A stretch of 64,000 nucleotides of DNA from Argyresthia goedartella (lineage: Eukaryota; Arthropoda; Insecta; Lepidoptera; Argyresthiidae). The stretch is taken from assembly GCA_949825045.1 (NCBI GenBank), contig OX463810.1, positions 31,568,201 to 31,632,200 of the forward strand. The letters run 5' to 3'. The position numbers and the translations under genes were made by a program. The notes below the pieces were generated by a model. The model made no database searches and was not told the origin of the DNA. It saw nothing but the letters and a program-made list of their open reading frames with translations. Shown piece by piece: positions 22,901-32,200 of this stretch. How positions within the stretch are numbered: the stretch's first letter is position 1; every line of letters starts with the position of its first letter.

Positions 22901-24499
22901 GTGGACGGGATGCAATTTCCAGTACAGAATTGAGCCCCAAGTGTATTCATAAGTTTGTATGTGATATTGAAAGATTTGTTGTATAGGTGCCCCCTTAACC
23001 CGTCAGACGTCCTATGCGCTACATAAGCGCATAACTTTTTTGGGCGGCTAGCGTCCTGTGCACTGCATAAGCGCATAGAAAGTATTGCAAACTTCGACAT
23101 TTTATGAATATTCACCAAGTTTCAGAATGTTCCCGGAAGTAGTCTTAGATTATGAGTAGTTTAGTTGGCAACCATGTGATATGATTGGAACTGACATTGA
23201 GACAGCCAAATCAGATCAAAATAAATAAAATACCAAGCCATGTCGCCATTTTGGGCAGGCGACCGGCCGCAGACTTTCATTTTATGTTTGTCAATATTTA
23301 TTTATTGTGAAGTAATTACTGTGTTTTGTAATAAAATAATACATCTTATCACTGGAGAAATTAATAGTGGTGATGTGAAAAATGGAAAATAGTGTAAGTT
23401 TTGTGTTTGGCCCATAAGAATGAAATATGATTAGAGAAGTCAGTGTCAAATAATGGATTCTGCAAACAATCCATGAAAAGCCTTATCAACTTTATTATCA
23501 CATGTGAGTACTATACATCACAAGATAGGTAATTTCATAAACTTTATTATGGTACATAACATGTTAGGAAACTAACAAAATAACCTAACAAACTTATCAA
23601 ATTCCTTATGCAAGTCGATTGAAAGTTTATTTTCGCCAGGACCTTGGACGCATTAGGGTCCACGAGATTCGCTGTACAGGGACATTCCAGTGGTTAAATA
23701 TTTATTTTATTCTGTGTTTTAGTATATTTTGTTATAGTGGCAACAGAAATACATCAACTGAGAAATTTTCATCTGTCTAACTATCATGGTTCATGAAATA
23801 CAGCCTGGTGACAGACGGACGGATGGACCGCAGAGGCTTAGTAATAGGGTCCTGTTTGGCACCCTTCATAAGGAACCCCAAAATGAATCTTTTAATGAAG
23901 GAACAAAGATGATAAAAAGTATACTTACATTCCAAATGCTTGAACAACAGGAATAGATCATTCCGGACTCCTGGACTGTACTTGTAGCTCTTCCCATACA
24001 CATACTGCACCATTGTCTGTTTTGTAGAACCCTCCTCCACTGGGATTGGTTTGTTATTTTTATCGGTCAATAATGGTAACAAATATGGGCAATATAGGCC
24101 TGGCTCTGTTAGATTGTTTTCTTCATTGGGCAGTAATTTCACAACATAGACAAGCAAGCTCCGGCTAGCATTTACAGAAGCCTGGATTATGTTGATCTTT
24201 TCTTGGAAAGTGTACAGGATGGACAAAGTTTTGGTTTTGTTATGATAAACCCCGATATGAAGGACTTCGTTGTTGCAACTTCTGGTTGAAAACCAAGTGA
24301 GCAGTTGTGACCCATCCTGTTCCTGTCCTACGAGACGCCATTCGCGAGCTGTAATCGCTGGAATTACGAACATATTAAATATACCAATTGGATTATCACG
24401 TGAGGATAAGCGAACGATGAAAATTAAGAAAACTTACGTTCAGTAGTCTGCGACTGAAGAATGCCACAGAGCTTGACAGCGAGATTTTGTAAAGCCATC
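13841..24499 (-). CDS. GSAP: Gamma-secretase-activating protein / Pigeon homologue, 5' part
   Basis: Four exons join in phase: 24499-24439, 24357-23929, 22557-22418 and 13969-13841, giving about 253 residues before the gene leaves the window. The start ATG at 24499 opens MALQNLAVKLCGILQSQ. Similarity to animal GSAP is clear in three places: DGSQLLTWF with LSILYTFQEKI (human 'NELLYTFEKDL'), the HLEYIKIYR join (human 'KYIEQFRI'), and IFSWAQWDCTNQVLYYI (human 'DFVWAQWDMSEQRLYYI'). In mammals GSAP is linked to gamma-secretase and APP processing; in Drosophila the orthologue Pigeon is linked to learning. Intron 3 (8.4 kb) hosts a transposon on the opposite strand, and intron 4 exceeds 13.8 kb. It is transcribed away from cyclin E. 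Confidence 0.88.
14577..14810 (+). mobile_element. Non-LTR ORF2 C-terminal tail fragment
   Basis: The open frame contains HTRFIERNTNHTRNLGDKN and AIKIFNLLPNAIKTLD, the 'TRN...' and 'YN.LP..IK' signatures of the C-terminal end of Jockey/CR1-type ORF2, ending ILKH-stop. No RT core is attached. Confidence 0.55.
15385..15835 (+). mobile_element. R1-clade-like endonuclease fragment
   Basis: Two plus-strand pieces in different frames read CYIPCEKDFVPPPREVDDSV and CCDANSHNEVWSKTDTN, followed by RVENWRVAEEDTLLDHKRIS. These match the apurinic-like endonuclease of R1/TRAS-type elements (CDANAHH-WGS-D-N-RG; NW-VS-E-SLSDH). A frameshift near 15530 separates them. Confidence 0.7.
16085..16490 (+). mobile_element. 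RTE-like non-LTR fragment (RT thumb/C-terminus)
   Basis: It encodes NMSKTKIMTNHSL-type residues followed by YLGHCLSYN, RRVGLGWATFGKL and [17 protein letters not shown], hallmark blocks of RTE-clade RT ('YLG..', 'GWAAFGKL', 'YGAETW'). It ends abruptly near 16490, where a repeat shared with 36510-36890 begins. Confidence 0.75.
16510..16990. repeat. 5' flank of the Mutator-like gene, repeated at 36510-36890
   Basis: About 380-430 bp here match the reverse complement of 36510-36890, from 'tttatttttgggtt' through 'caatcgcgtt', 'ttgttttattttttcctg' and 'gtaattaacgctgtcactttcg'. A second genomic copy of this leader argues that the downstream transposase gene sits in a mobile element. No terminal inverted repeat could be defined. 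Confidence 0.6.
17044..20377 (+). CDS. Mutator-like transposase domain protein, five exons
   Basis: Exons 17044-17138, 17548-17706, 18098-18250, 18586-18697 and 18878-20377 join in matching phases (2,2,2,0) with good donors and acceptors, giving 672 residues. The N-terminus is basic (GNRNRIKRKVNK). Exons 2 and 3 are duplicates of one acidic segment (ANQSD ... YLNLDDQQ / YLSLDDQQ). The transposase core shows DVILDGCWCKRSYKTNYAAL (first Asp), CCICARADKRK (Cys pairs), RYIADGDSSTYAKI (second Asp) and SNVMERFNGVVAKF (Glu), the DDE arrangement of Mutator-like/Kolobok-like transposases. It lies inside GSAP intron 3, opposite strand. A TAG separates it in frame from the nuclease at 20378-21283. It could be a transposon gene or a partly domesticated copy. 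Confidence 0.8.
20378..21283 (+). CDS. YqaJ-type viral recombinase/exonuclease domain, in frame after a TAG
   Basis: The reading frame continues directly from the transposase after TAG at 20375-20377; the first ATG is at 20384. It encodes EWLELRRNLLTASNFGRVV, INHGRKHEKMALQEL, YPFLGATPDGTTEKMLIEIK and YIQAQGQMHICKRDKCLLAV. These are the YqaJ/lambda-exonuclease blocks, with the PD-(D/E)xK residues Asp in 'TPDG' and Glu/Lys in 'IEIK', plus the QxQ element. The nuclease likely trims DNA ends during element mobility (inference). It may be the C-terminal half of a fusion protein or a second cistron. Confidence 0.8.
   Translation, partial: PDMDPGTYELAKSTFLKNLEKTEEERNDIEQRTILQSDSGEWLELRRNLLTASNFGRVVKRVKTNSCAKTVQSMLYRSNIDHVASINHGRKHEKMALQELSGLINQEIKGCGLFIDKTYPFLGATPDGTTEKMLIEIKCPIAPFKIGIEAVIQEGKMHFWRCNKKTGQVEVNEKSDWYIQAQGQMHICKRDKCLLAVWYGKNKIKTHTICKDDKFWKDKMEPKLLSFYFDCLLPELVDPRYTRNQTIRDPEYVIKKTNGNVPSKENKSCSANVSDEQFNEDERTVTVVLEKSRIVIDFSDF
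21284..21950. other. Unassigned 3' flank of the transposase gene
   Basis: The AT-rich tail holds AATAAA-like signals soon after the stop (21283-21330). A GC-rich patch at 21780-21910 is unlike its surroundings. I could not define a 3' terminal repeat of the transposon. Confidence 0.3.
21985..22240 (+). mobile_element. RTE-like non-LTR C-terminal fragment
   Basis: It encodes [20 protein letters not shown] and ARWSDDILKSTGSQW then GWRYREEVYA-stop. This is the RTE ORF2 tail, also found on the minus strand at 42290-42530. Confidence 0.75.
22418..22557 (-). CDS. GSAP: GSAP coding exon 3
   Basis: Bounded by CAG at 22558-22560 and GTGAGT at 22412-22417, it is 140 nt. It encodes YIKIYRTTMISNDCDDGTEE and, at its end, IVQIFSWAQWDCTNQ, the most conserved block of the family's N-terminal half. 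It ends in phase 0. Confidence 0.85.
22759..22938. mobile_element. Small MITE with about 43-bp terminal inverted repeats
   Basis: The left end 'TGTACTGGGGATTGCATC' and, reversed, the right end 'TGTACTGGAAATTGCATC' are parts of about 43-bp imperfect inverted repeats around a 90-bp core. No coding capacity. Confidence 0.5.
22995..23100. repeat. TTAA-type repeat end with duplicated hairpins
   Basis: TTAACCCGTCAGACG begins a block in which two similar hairpin-forming segments follow one another. The first is TATGCGCT-5 nt-AGCGCATA; the second, about 45 bp on, is a diverged version ending AAGCGCATAG. The TTAACCC start resembles the MITE ends at 36491 and 62101 and piggyBac-type termini. Confidence 0.4.
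23690..23890 (-). repeat. Lepidopteran interspersed repeat, partial copy
   Basis: On the minus strand it reads 'gggtgccaaac', 'gaccctattactaagcct', 'ccgtccgtctgtc' and 'atttcatgaacc', matching the longer copy at 30810-31110 in order. Confidence 0.65.
23929..24357 (-). CDS. GSAP: GSAP coding exon 2
   Basis: The acceptor CAG at 24358-24360 and GTAAGT donor at 23923-23928 delimit 429 nt. The exon encodes ITAREWRLVGQEQDGSQLL, STRSCNNEVLHIGVYHNK and KSYKYSPGVRNDLFLLFKHL, the N-terminal beta-propeller-like portion of the GSAP family. The phase fits exons 1 and 3. The last residues LLFKHLE run straight into YIKIYR of exon 3. Confidence 0.85.
24439..24499 (-). CDS. GSAP: GSAP coding exon 1 (start)
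   Basis: The ATG at 24497-24499 begins MALQNLAVKLCGILQSQTTE. The exon ends in phase 1 before a strong GTAAGT donor at 24433-24438. No in-frame alternative gives a better N-terminus. Confidence 0.8.
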
Positions 24500-25180
24500 C
24501 TTGTGAAGAAAGAAGTCCTTCTAATCCTCCTGTATTTCACAGATAAAGTAATCACCGTCTGTATTTGTAATGTAATTAAAGTATTTTGCCTTCTATTGAC
24601 GACTTTTGTAGTCGTTATTTCTCAGTCAGCTGGCGGCCAGCTGTAGTTAGCTATGAAGTTAGCTATATTCAGAAACACCAACAACATCACTGAATAACAC
24701 TGCGTGACGCCACTGTAGCCATGCTAGTTTCCAGCCAATCAGATGCGCGCGTTATTTAAATAGGGACATTCCGTTCCACTGATTTCGAAATTATTGATAA
24801 GGCATGTTAAATAACGTTTGCATATTAAATTATTTATAATAGTAAATAAAACAAAAAAATATGATTTTTTGTCATATGTGTTGGTTTTCACACATTTTTT
24901 GTGGGTTTTTATACAATAATGAAAGTCATATGTTTCAGTTTCTAAATGTGCAGTTTTGGAGCATCATTTTTTATACAGTATCATATATTTCATAACAAAT
25001 TTAACAATAATATTCATATACTGTTTATATATTTAATTATCACATTATAAAATATATCTATTGGTCAAAAGATCTTGACGTGTAACGAAGAATCTCATTA
25101 GTGATGTCACAGTTTCAGTAGAAACAATCGTGAAGTTGGCAGTTGTCAATCTGCCGCCGAGAGACGATTTTACCGCGGCA

Positions 25181-25194
25181 TTTTCGCGCGGAAA
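25181..25194. promoter_or_regulatory. E2F-like site upstream of cyclin E
   Basis: TTTTCGCGCGGAAA carries the E2F/DP core TTTCGCGC. Cyclin E is a classic E2F target in flies and mammals, so position and gene agree. Function is inferred, not shown. Confidence 0.55.
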
Positions 25195-25717
25195 GCCGGA
25201 CGTTATTGGGCCGTGAAATCCTGAAAATTACAATATTTTATGAAGAAAATTCGTTGTGTGGACATTTACATTATACCTACCTATATCGAGTGAGAAACAA
25301 TCAGTGTACATTAAAAATTTTGCTTAGAAACATTTATTTCATCGTTGGTATCTCCTGCCTACAAGACGATTTGTTATTGATATTTTGATGAATTTGTGAA
25401 TGACCAGGTATATTTTTCTTATATCTATTCATTTATTAAGATCCTAGTTATGTCCAGAAATCATTCGTAATGTTGATAAAGTCCGCCTTAGTTCTTAATT
25501 AGGTTATAAATCTGAGGCGGGCGATAAGCAAAGCCATTACTGTCAACTGTTCTTGGGTTCCTAGATTGCTTTCTTTGGCTTTAAATAGCCTGTTTTCGAT
25601 TTAAATTACTTCCCAGGTTTGTATATGATGAAATGCATGCTATTTTTGTAAATTTCCATAAGAGGATCGGATGTAGAATCGCTAAGCTTGCTACGTGTCT
25701 AATGGCGGTGATGCAGG

Positions 25718-25725
25718 TTTCGCGC
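25718..25725. promoter_or_regulatory. Second E2F-like core
   Basis: A second exact TTTCGCGC, followed by another GCG, lies about 500 bp upstream of the cyclin E start codon. CG-rich octamers like this are rare in this AT-rich sequence. Confidence 0.45.
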
Positions 25726-26225
25726 GCGATTGTGACGGATTCGTGGCATTTTTTAGAGCAGCTGACTAAATTATTTCGGTGTTTGGAGTGCTTCAAGATA
25801 ATTTCAATATATCCCTGTGAATATATTACTATCAAATTGAGTGCATTTCTTCGGGATGTTGCTCAAAATGGGCTCCTGAAAAAAAACTCGCGTCATCCGT
25901 GGGGGGCACCGGGGCACGCCGTCGTTATATCCTCCGGTATCTCACCGACACCTCTACACTTACCACTCTAATTATCAAGTGAGAACCTTACTACTAGTCT
26001 CATCTAACAATAGAACCCTCTTCTAAATACCCAGCAATCGATAATCGCCCACAAGTGATCTTGTAGTGACATAACCCTATTTGCAAGTTGAACATGACAT
26101 GCGGTATTTCTATGTGTATTTCCACCGAATTGAACCTAATTATCGATAATGTTATTCTGTTTAGCTAATGAGGAACATGTTTTAGGCCGAAGGAGTCATA
26201 CACCAGTAGAATTGCTCCTCCCACA

Positions 26226-26239
26226 ATGGCAGAAACTGG
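26226..26239 (+). CDS. CycE: CycE coding exon 1 (start, 14 nt coding)
   Basis: ATGGCAGAAACTGG then a GTATGT donor. The ATG lies in a favourable cacaATGG context. The exon probably starts at 26186 after a TTTAG acceptor. This is the least certain exon because only four full codons support it, but its phase fits exon 2 exactly. Confidence 0.65.
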
Positions 26240-29200
26240 GTATGTAATCTACTGTGTGAACATCCTTTTGCAAGTTCTGACCTTGATGAGTTGTGTTTAC
26301 ATACTGATATGAACACCTGTTTTCAGGTCCTGCTCTGAAATTAATGAAAAATCTGTGACATTAAAGAGGAAAAGGAACTCCACCGATGATGAGGTATGTC
26401 CTGTGCATGGTTCATGGAAGTACTTTATTGTATCTGTGTACTAGGTAATGCTATGAACATAATTTTCTTGTAGGAGCAGGAGAACATGCCACCTTGTAAA
26501 ATTCAGTCGAAACTGCAAGATGAGCTTCATGAGCAGCCGGCTCAAAATGTCATAGTGGAGTCTTCCTCCTGCGAGAGTGATGATGAGGGCTCCCAGTATG
26601 GAGTCAATGAGCCTCAGCCAAGGAGTGTGTTCACTGATATAGACTATAATCCTGACAGCTACCTGAGCCCACCGAGTATACCTGAGCTGCCCAACTGTGT
26701 TCTCAGTCCCTTGGAGAATGTGTCTAGAGGGGAGTGCACCCCACATTCTAACAAAAGATCTGGGTAACTTAATTCATCATATATTATGTGTTCTTCAATG
26801 TACTGTTAACTATCCTGTGAAGGCTTAATCAGTCTTGTTGTCAACAACCTTGGGGCAACTACCTAGTTGTCTATTAGCAAAACAAATGCATAAAATTGAT
26901 TCTATGAATATATCTTAAACACTTACGCAGCAAATTAGATATTTGACTGAACTCAATACTTTCCTGTGTAAGTTACACAATCAATACTTTATTATTCCAG
27001 CACTAGCAAGACAGATTGTCCACTTTCACCAAAGCGCAAGTGTCCCCTGCCAAGTCTCTCCTGGGCTGACCCTACAGATGTGTGGAAGAGAATGTGCGAG
27101 GAGGACAGCCTATCCCGGAGCACTAGAAACCCAAATATGTTTGACAATCATCCGAGCCTTCAGCCAAGGATGAGAGCTATCTTACTGGACTGGCTGAATG
27201 AGGTAATGATAAAAAAAATATTAATATGAATTATTATATCTAACAATTTAAGAACATACATTATGTTTGATCTCCTAAGACTTGCTTACCTTGGGCCCAG
27301 GAAAGCAAGCTTATGAACCCAGACACACTTAGTTAACAATGTTTAGGGATCTTCAAGTAAGTGTGTTGCAAAATACTCATTACAAAATGGAAGTATATGT
27401 GGGGAGTTCTGTTGTACCCAACTTCTTAACTGTTGTAACCAATTTCGTAATTTTAGCAGTTAACAGAAATGGAACATTTTTTCTTTAGCTTGCATGATAA
27501 TATTTATAGTTTTGTATTGTAAGCTAAGTTTTTATCTGAACAATAGCAATAAATTATCTGTTTCTCTATCACCTTCATGCTGCTTTAAAGAATGTAGAGC
27601 AGCGAGGTAAGTTATCAGCATTTTTATGTAAACATTTTTTTTATTAGAGTAGTGGAACAGGAACTATAGCAAAACAATGCATGCAATTTTGTATTTTTAT
27701 TGTCATCATCAATGCTCTTGCAATGACGATAGAAAGGTGTGAATAATGTAATTTCAGGGTAATAATAATGTTTGAAATTGTGTTTCTTTTTGTTACCAAG
27801 GAGTGTGGTAATATTAAGGCCAGTGACCCCTTTTTTGCCCTGTACAACGACCTTTCAGAGCCAACTTGTTTGCAGATGTACACTATAAATTAAGTTGACT
27901 TAAGTTTACGTTTTTAGCAGTCCGCGTCCCGCTATCGTTTATTGTATATTTAGCAATTATTAAGCTTACTGATTGCAGTACTTTTGAAAGATTTAAGAGT
28001 TAAGTATTCGTTTATTGCTATGCGGATGCGGATTTTATTTTTAAATAAGGCTGACGGCGGGGCCTATGCATTTGACAGATATAATGCTCTGGCTTAAGAT
28101 TTTGATTTAGATATTTTCTGGCTAGAGAGGTTCTCATAATCCTGTAATTAAATTACCTCTGTGACCCAAAATACCAAAATGAGATGATGAACAAAACAAA
28201 ATGCCTTACACGAGCGTATGTCAATATATCTCGTACCTACATAGTTTTAAATTGACGGCAGCATTTCCCTCTCGGGTTTTCCGCAGTTTCCGTTGATGAC
28301 GTCACAGGCGTATGTAATCATTATGCTCTACATATCAACTTGAGTAACTCATGGAGGCAATGGACCACAAAAGCCATTGCTACTGATTTTATTTCGCTTT
28401 CTAAGGAACTTGAGATACTGATAACGAGCTATTGGATGATAAGTGACCCACTTTTAACGACAATGGGCTTCGCTTGCTTACACGAGCACGAAAACTCATT
28501 ATAGTAGGTACCACATATGTCAAAGTTGTTTTCTATTATGTTATGAATTACGGTAAATCGAGCTTGGATATCAAATAGAGAAAAATTGCCCGCGCGGGCA
28601 CATCGGTTACGCGATAGACTCACGAGGGAAGTTCAAGGTATTCTTGGTATAGGCATGAAAGAAAAGGCAGAAAAATCTGAAATTATTTTATTTTGTTATA
28701 TTAGTGCAGGCCTGCAGTCCCCTGCAACCGCAATATACTTTGAGCATGAAATTGTCTTTTCCATACCATCGAAAAAAATACTTTCTTCCTTCCCTGAAAA
28801 ATGGTCGTTGATGGCCGCCTCGAGCTCGTCATCGTCAGAAAATCGCTTTTTCTGCTTTGGGAACAGTATAAGTAGTCCCTAGATGACAAGTCTGGACTGT
28901 GAGGATCATAAGTCTCTTGGAAACCACACCTGAATAGCAGCCTTGGCAACGCGCGCCGAGTGAAGCGCGCGGACGAGCAACACACCCGCAGCAGTCATCC
29001 CGGCATTTTTAGGGTTCCGTACCTTAAAAGAAAAAAAAGGAACCTTTATAGGATGACTTTGTTGTCCGTGCGACTGTCCAGACGCTTTCACCCAGGAACG
29101 CGTGGAGGCGGGGAGGTATCAAGTTGTCCGTGCGACTGTCCAGACGCTTCCACACAGGAACGCGTGGAGGCGGGGAGGTATCAAGTTGTCCGTGCGACTG

Positions 29201-32200
29201 TCCAGACGCTTCCACCCAGGAACGCGTGGAGGCGGGGAGGTATCAAGTTGTCCGTGCGACTGTCCAGACGCTTCCACACAGGAACGCGTGGAGGCGGGGA
29301 GGTATCAAGTTGTCCGTGCGACTGTCCAGACGCTTCCACACAGGAACGCGTGGAGGCGGGGAGGTATCAAGTTGTCCGTGCGACTGTCCAGACGCTTTCA
29401 CCCAGGAACGCGTGGAGGCGGGGAGGTATCAAGTTGTCCGTGCGACTGTCCAGACGCTTCCACCCAGGAACGCGTGGAGGCGGGGAGGTATCAAGTTGAC
29501 ATTAATATTACAATTACTGTGGTCCCTTAGAGTCTAAATTATACTTCTAGGTTAATGGAGTAAAAAGATACTACCAAAAGAGGTCGCGAATTAGCCGAAT
29601 TTGTATTAACTCGCAAGGGAATCAAAACATTTAGGGAATCAAACTTCCCTTTGACCTAGAATCATGGAATCTGATACGAAACAGGATCTTATAGCACAAG
29701 TGAATTAAGAAATCTGACAACCGTAATTTTGTACTTCCTTCACATTGAAATGCGATTTGTGCGGAACTCTTGGTGCGCGAGTTGAGCGGCTTCTCTATTG
29801 GCTTCCTTCAAGTCCGTATAGTGATTGCGTATGCCGCTCTAGTTATGCTTCGGCCTTTTTTTGGTATATTGAATGAGCAAAATACCTTTGGAGTATTGAG
29901 TCCCGGTGCGCTGTGGCCATGAGCTTTGCGCCGATATTGCGTGACTTTAAATGTCTTCGGAGGTGGTGCACCCTTGTTGTACCACTACATTTATTATTAT
30001 TTTTTATTTATTGAATTATAGGTAAGAAATACATAACACATTCACAATCTATAAGATACTACAGAATCCTCGTGGGATTGTGCGCAGCACCTTCATTCTG
30101 CGTTATACAGTAGGTAGGTATTACACTATTCAAATTAAATTAGGTATTTTACATTTGATTTATAAGTATATAACAAAATTCTTAATTTAATATGTTAGTA
30201 GGTATTAAAATATTATTTATTATTTAGGTACATAACAGAATTTAACATAAAATTTAAAATCTTAATCTAGGCTCTAAGCAGGGTTTTAATTTTTGGTCGG
30301 TTAGGTAGGTTAGGTAATACATAATGATATGACAAATTTCATTTCAACCGTATAATTAGAATAGGTAATAATTTATAGAACAATTCATAGGTAGTTCAGT
30401 CAACATTGACTCGTGTTTGCTCTCAGGTCTGTAATGAATGACGAACCCAGGTTTCGTCTTCGGTACGATGCGATCGAGCTACACCGGTAGCATTTTAACC
30501 ACAAAGCTCCAAAACCTCTTCACAACATTCAATTCGCGCTTGTTTCTGCGGTGCTGTAAGCATTTGTGGCAAGAATGCTCTGACTTTTTAGATTTTACCT
30601 TTAATATTATGAAATGTAATAAGTAATATTGTTTGGCATAAATCCTTCTAACTGAAATTTTATAAACCCTTATAATCATCAAGCATGAATAATTATTACG
30701 CATAAATTTCAACGTCATAAACATTGGAAGCATAAACATTATACAGTCTACAATTTCAATTATACAGTATAAATATAAAAATAATTTCACATAATCCGCA
30801 ATATATGTTTCTCAAGGTTCCGTTCCCGAAGGGTGCCAAACGGGACCCTATTACTAAGCCTCCACTGACCGTCTGTCTGTCTGTCTGCCCGTCTGCACCA
30901 GGCATTACCTCATGAACCGTGAAAGTTAGACAGTTGAAATTTTCACAGATGATGTAGTTCTGTGGCCGCTATAACAACAAATACTAAAAAACAGAATAAA
31001 ATAAATATTTAAGGGGCTTCCATACAACAAACGTGATTTTTTGCAGTTTTTTATAGATAATGGTACGGAACCCTTCGTGCGCGAGTCCGACTCGCACTTG
31101 GCCGATTGTTATTCTTACATGTCAACCTAACACTCTTCGCTTCGCTCATCTCCCCTTCACCCAATCTGGATCTACCCATAGACGAGTGGATAAGAAATTA
31201 CCATTATCCCATTACAAGTTATGACAAATAAATTATGCGAATATAACTTAGAAAACTCAAAATAATGCGAAGCAAAGGGATACCACTTTGAGGTTCAAAA
31301 AGTCATGAAATGTGTAATGTATAGTATGGTACCCATGCACGGATAGCTTGGTTACCTCTGCTAACATATTGATATGTTTTATGAAAGACAGCTAGCGCCA
31401 TCTACCAGAGGAGCTACGCAACAACAGCCCCTCCACCTATGTATGACGTCGACCATTAAACGATCTAGGCAAGAGGCGTGGCTTCATAGTTTTGTTAATT
31501 AAACCGTTAAAAATAAATACTTACGTTACTGTATGAAATAACAAGCTTTATTGAAGTCTCCTACATTAGCTGAACTTCCTAAAGGATAGCGAGAGGACCT
31601 AGAACTGGACTATTAGCTGCATAATATCCGGAACAATCTTGATTCGAGCACGTTCGAGTAGTAAGGTTCACGTTTACTTCCGTGGCGGGACCACCGGCTC
31701 GAGGCTCGAGGGTCATCTTCAATGCATTCTGTGCCACTTAAACATTAACTTGACCACTTTTGAATGAAAGAGCCAAGGAGCGGAATCCTTATAAACGGCC
31801 ACCGTCTCTTCGTAGATGTTTTTTGAGCTTTTCCTTGCTTCGTGAGGAATTTAATAATAGCGCTGTCGGTGCAAGATTATGCGTCGACATTTTCGCGTTA
31901 GATGTCTTGTTGCACTCATCACAATTGTGAAAAAAACAATGATGCTAAACCGAGGAAGCTTTATTTGTCAAAGTCAAAGTACTTTATTACTGTAGATATT
32001 TACATATACTTAGCAAACGTCATTTTTTGCCTCTTCTCTACATTGGACCACTGTGGGAGAAGAAGGGCGTAGAAACTCCCACAGATTGATTTGTAGATCT
32101 CTTTTAAAAATAGGTTGTTCTTAACTAATACAATTATGTTTTTTTTATTTAATAAGCCGGCAATAATAAATAATTACAAAATTATTAACAGCGAGGTCTG

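Larger units (their letters stand above)
24500..26225. promoter_or_regulatory. Divergent GSAP-cyclin E promoter region
   Basis: This 1.7 kb separates the two start codons and must contain both promoters, barring distant 5' exons. A possible untranslated cyclin E exon ends CAG|GTATAT near 25410, and a possible acceptor TTTAG lies at 26181-26185, 40 nt before the cyclin E ATG. No TATA box was assigned. Confidence 0.5.

Noticed and set aside
28960..29537. Overlapping open frames of 140-180 codons in three plus frames
   Set aside because: They are by-products of a stop-free 62-bp repeat whose length rotates the frame; the peptides repeat identically and there is no gene context.
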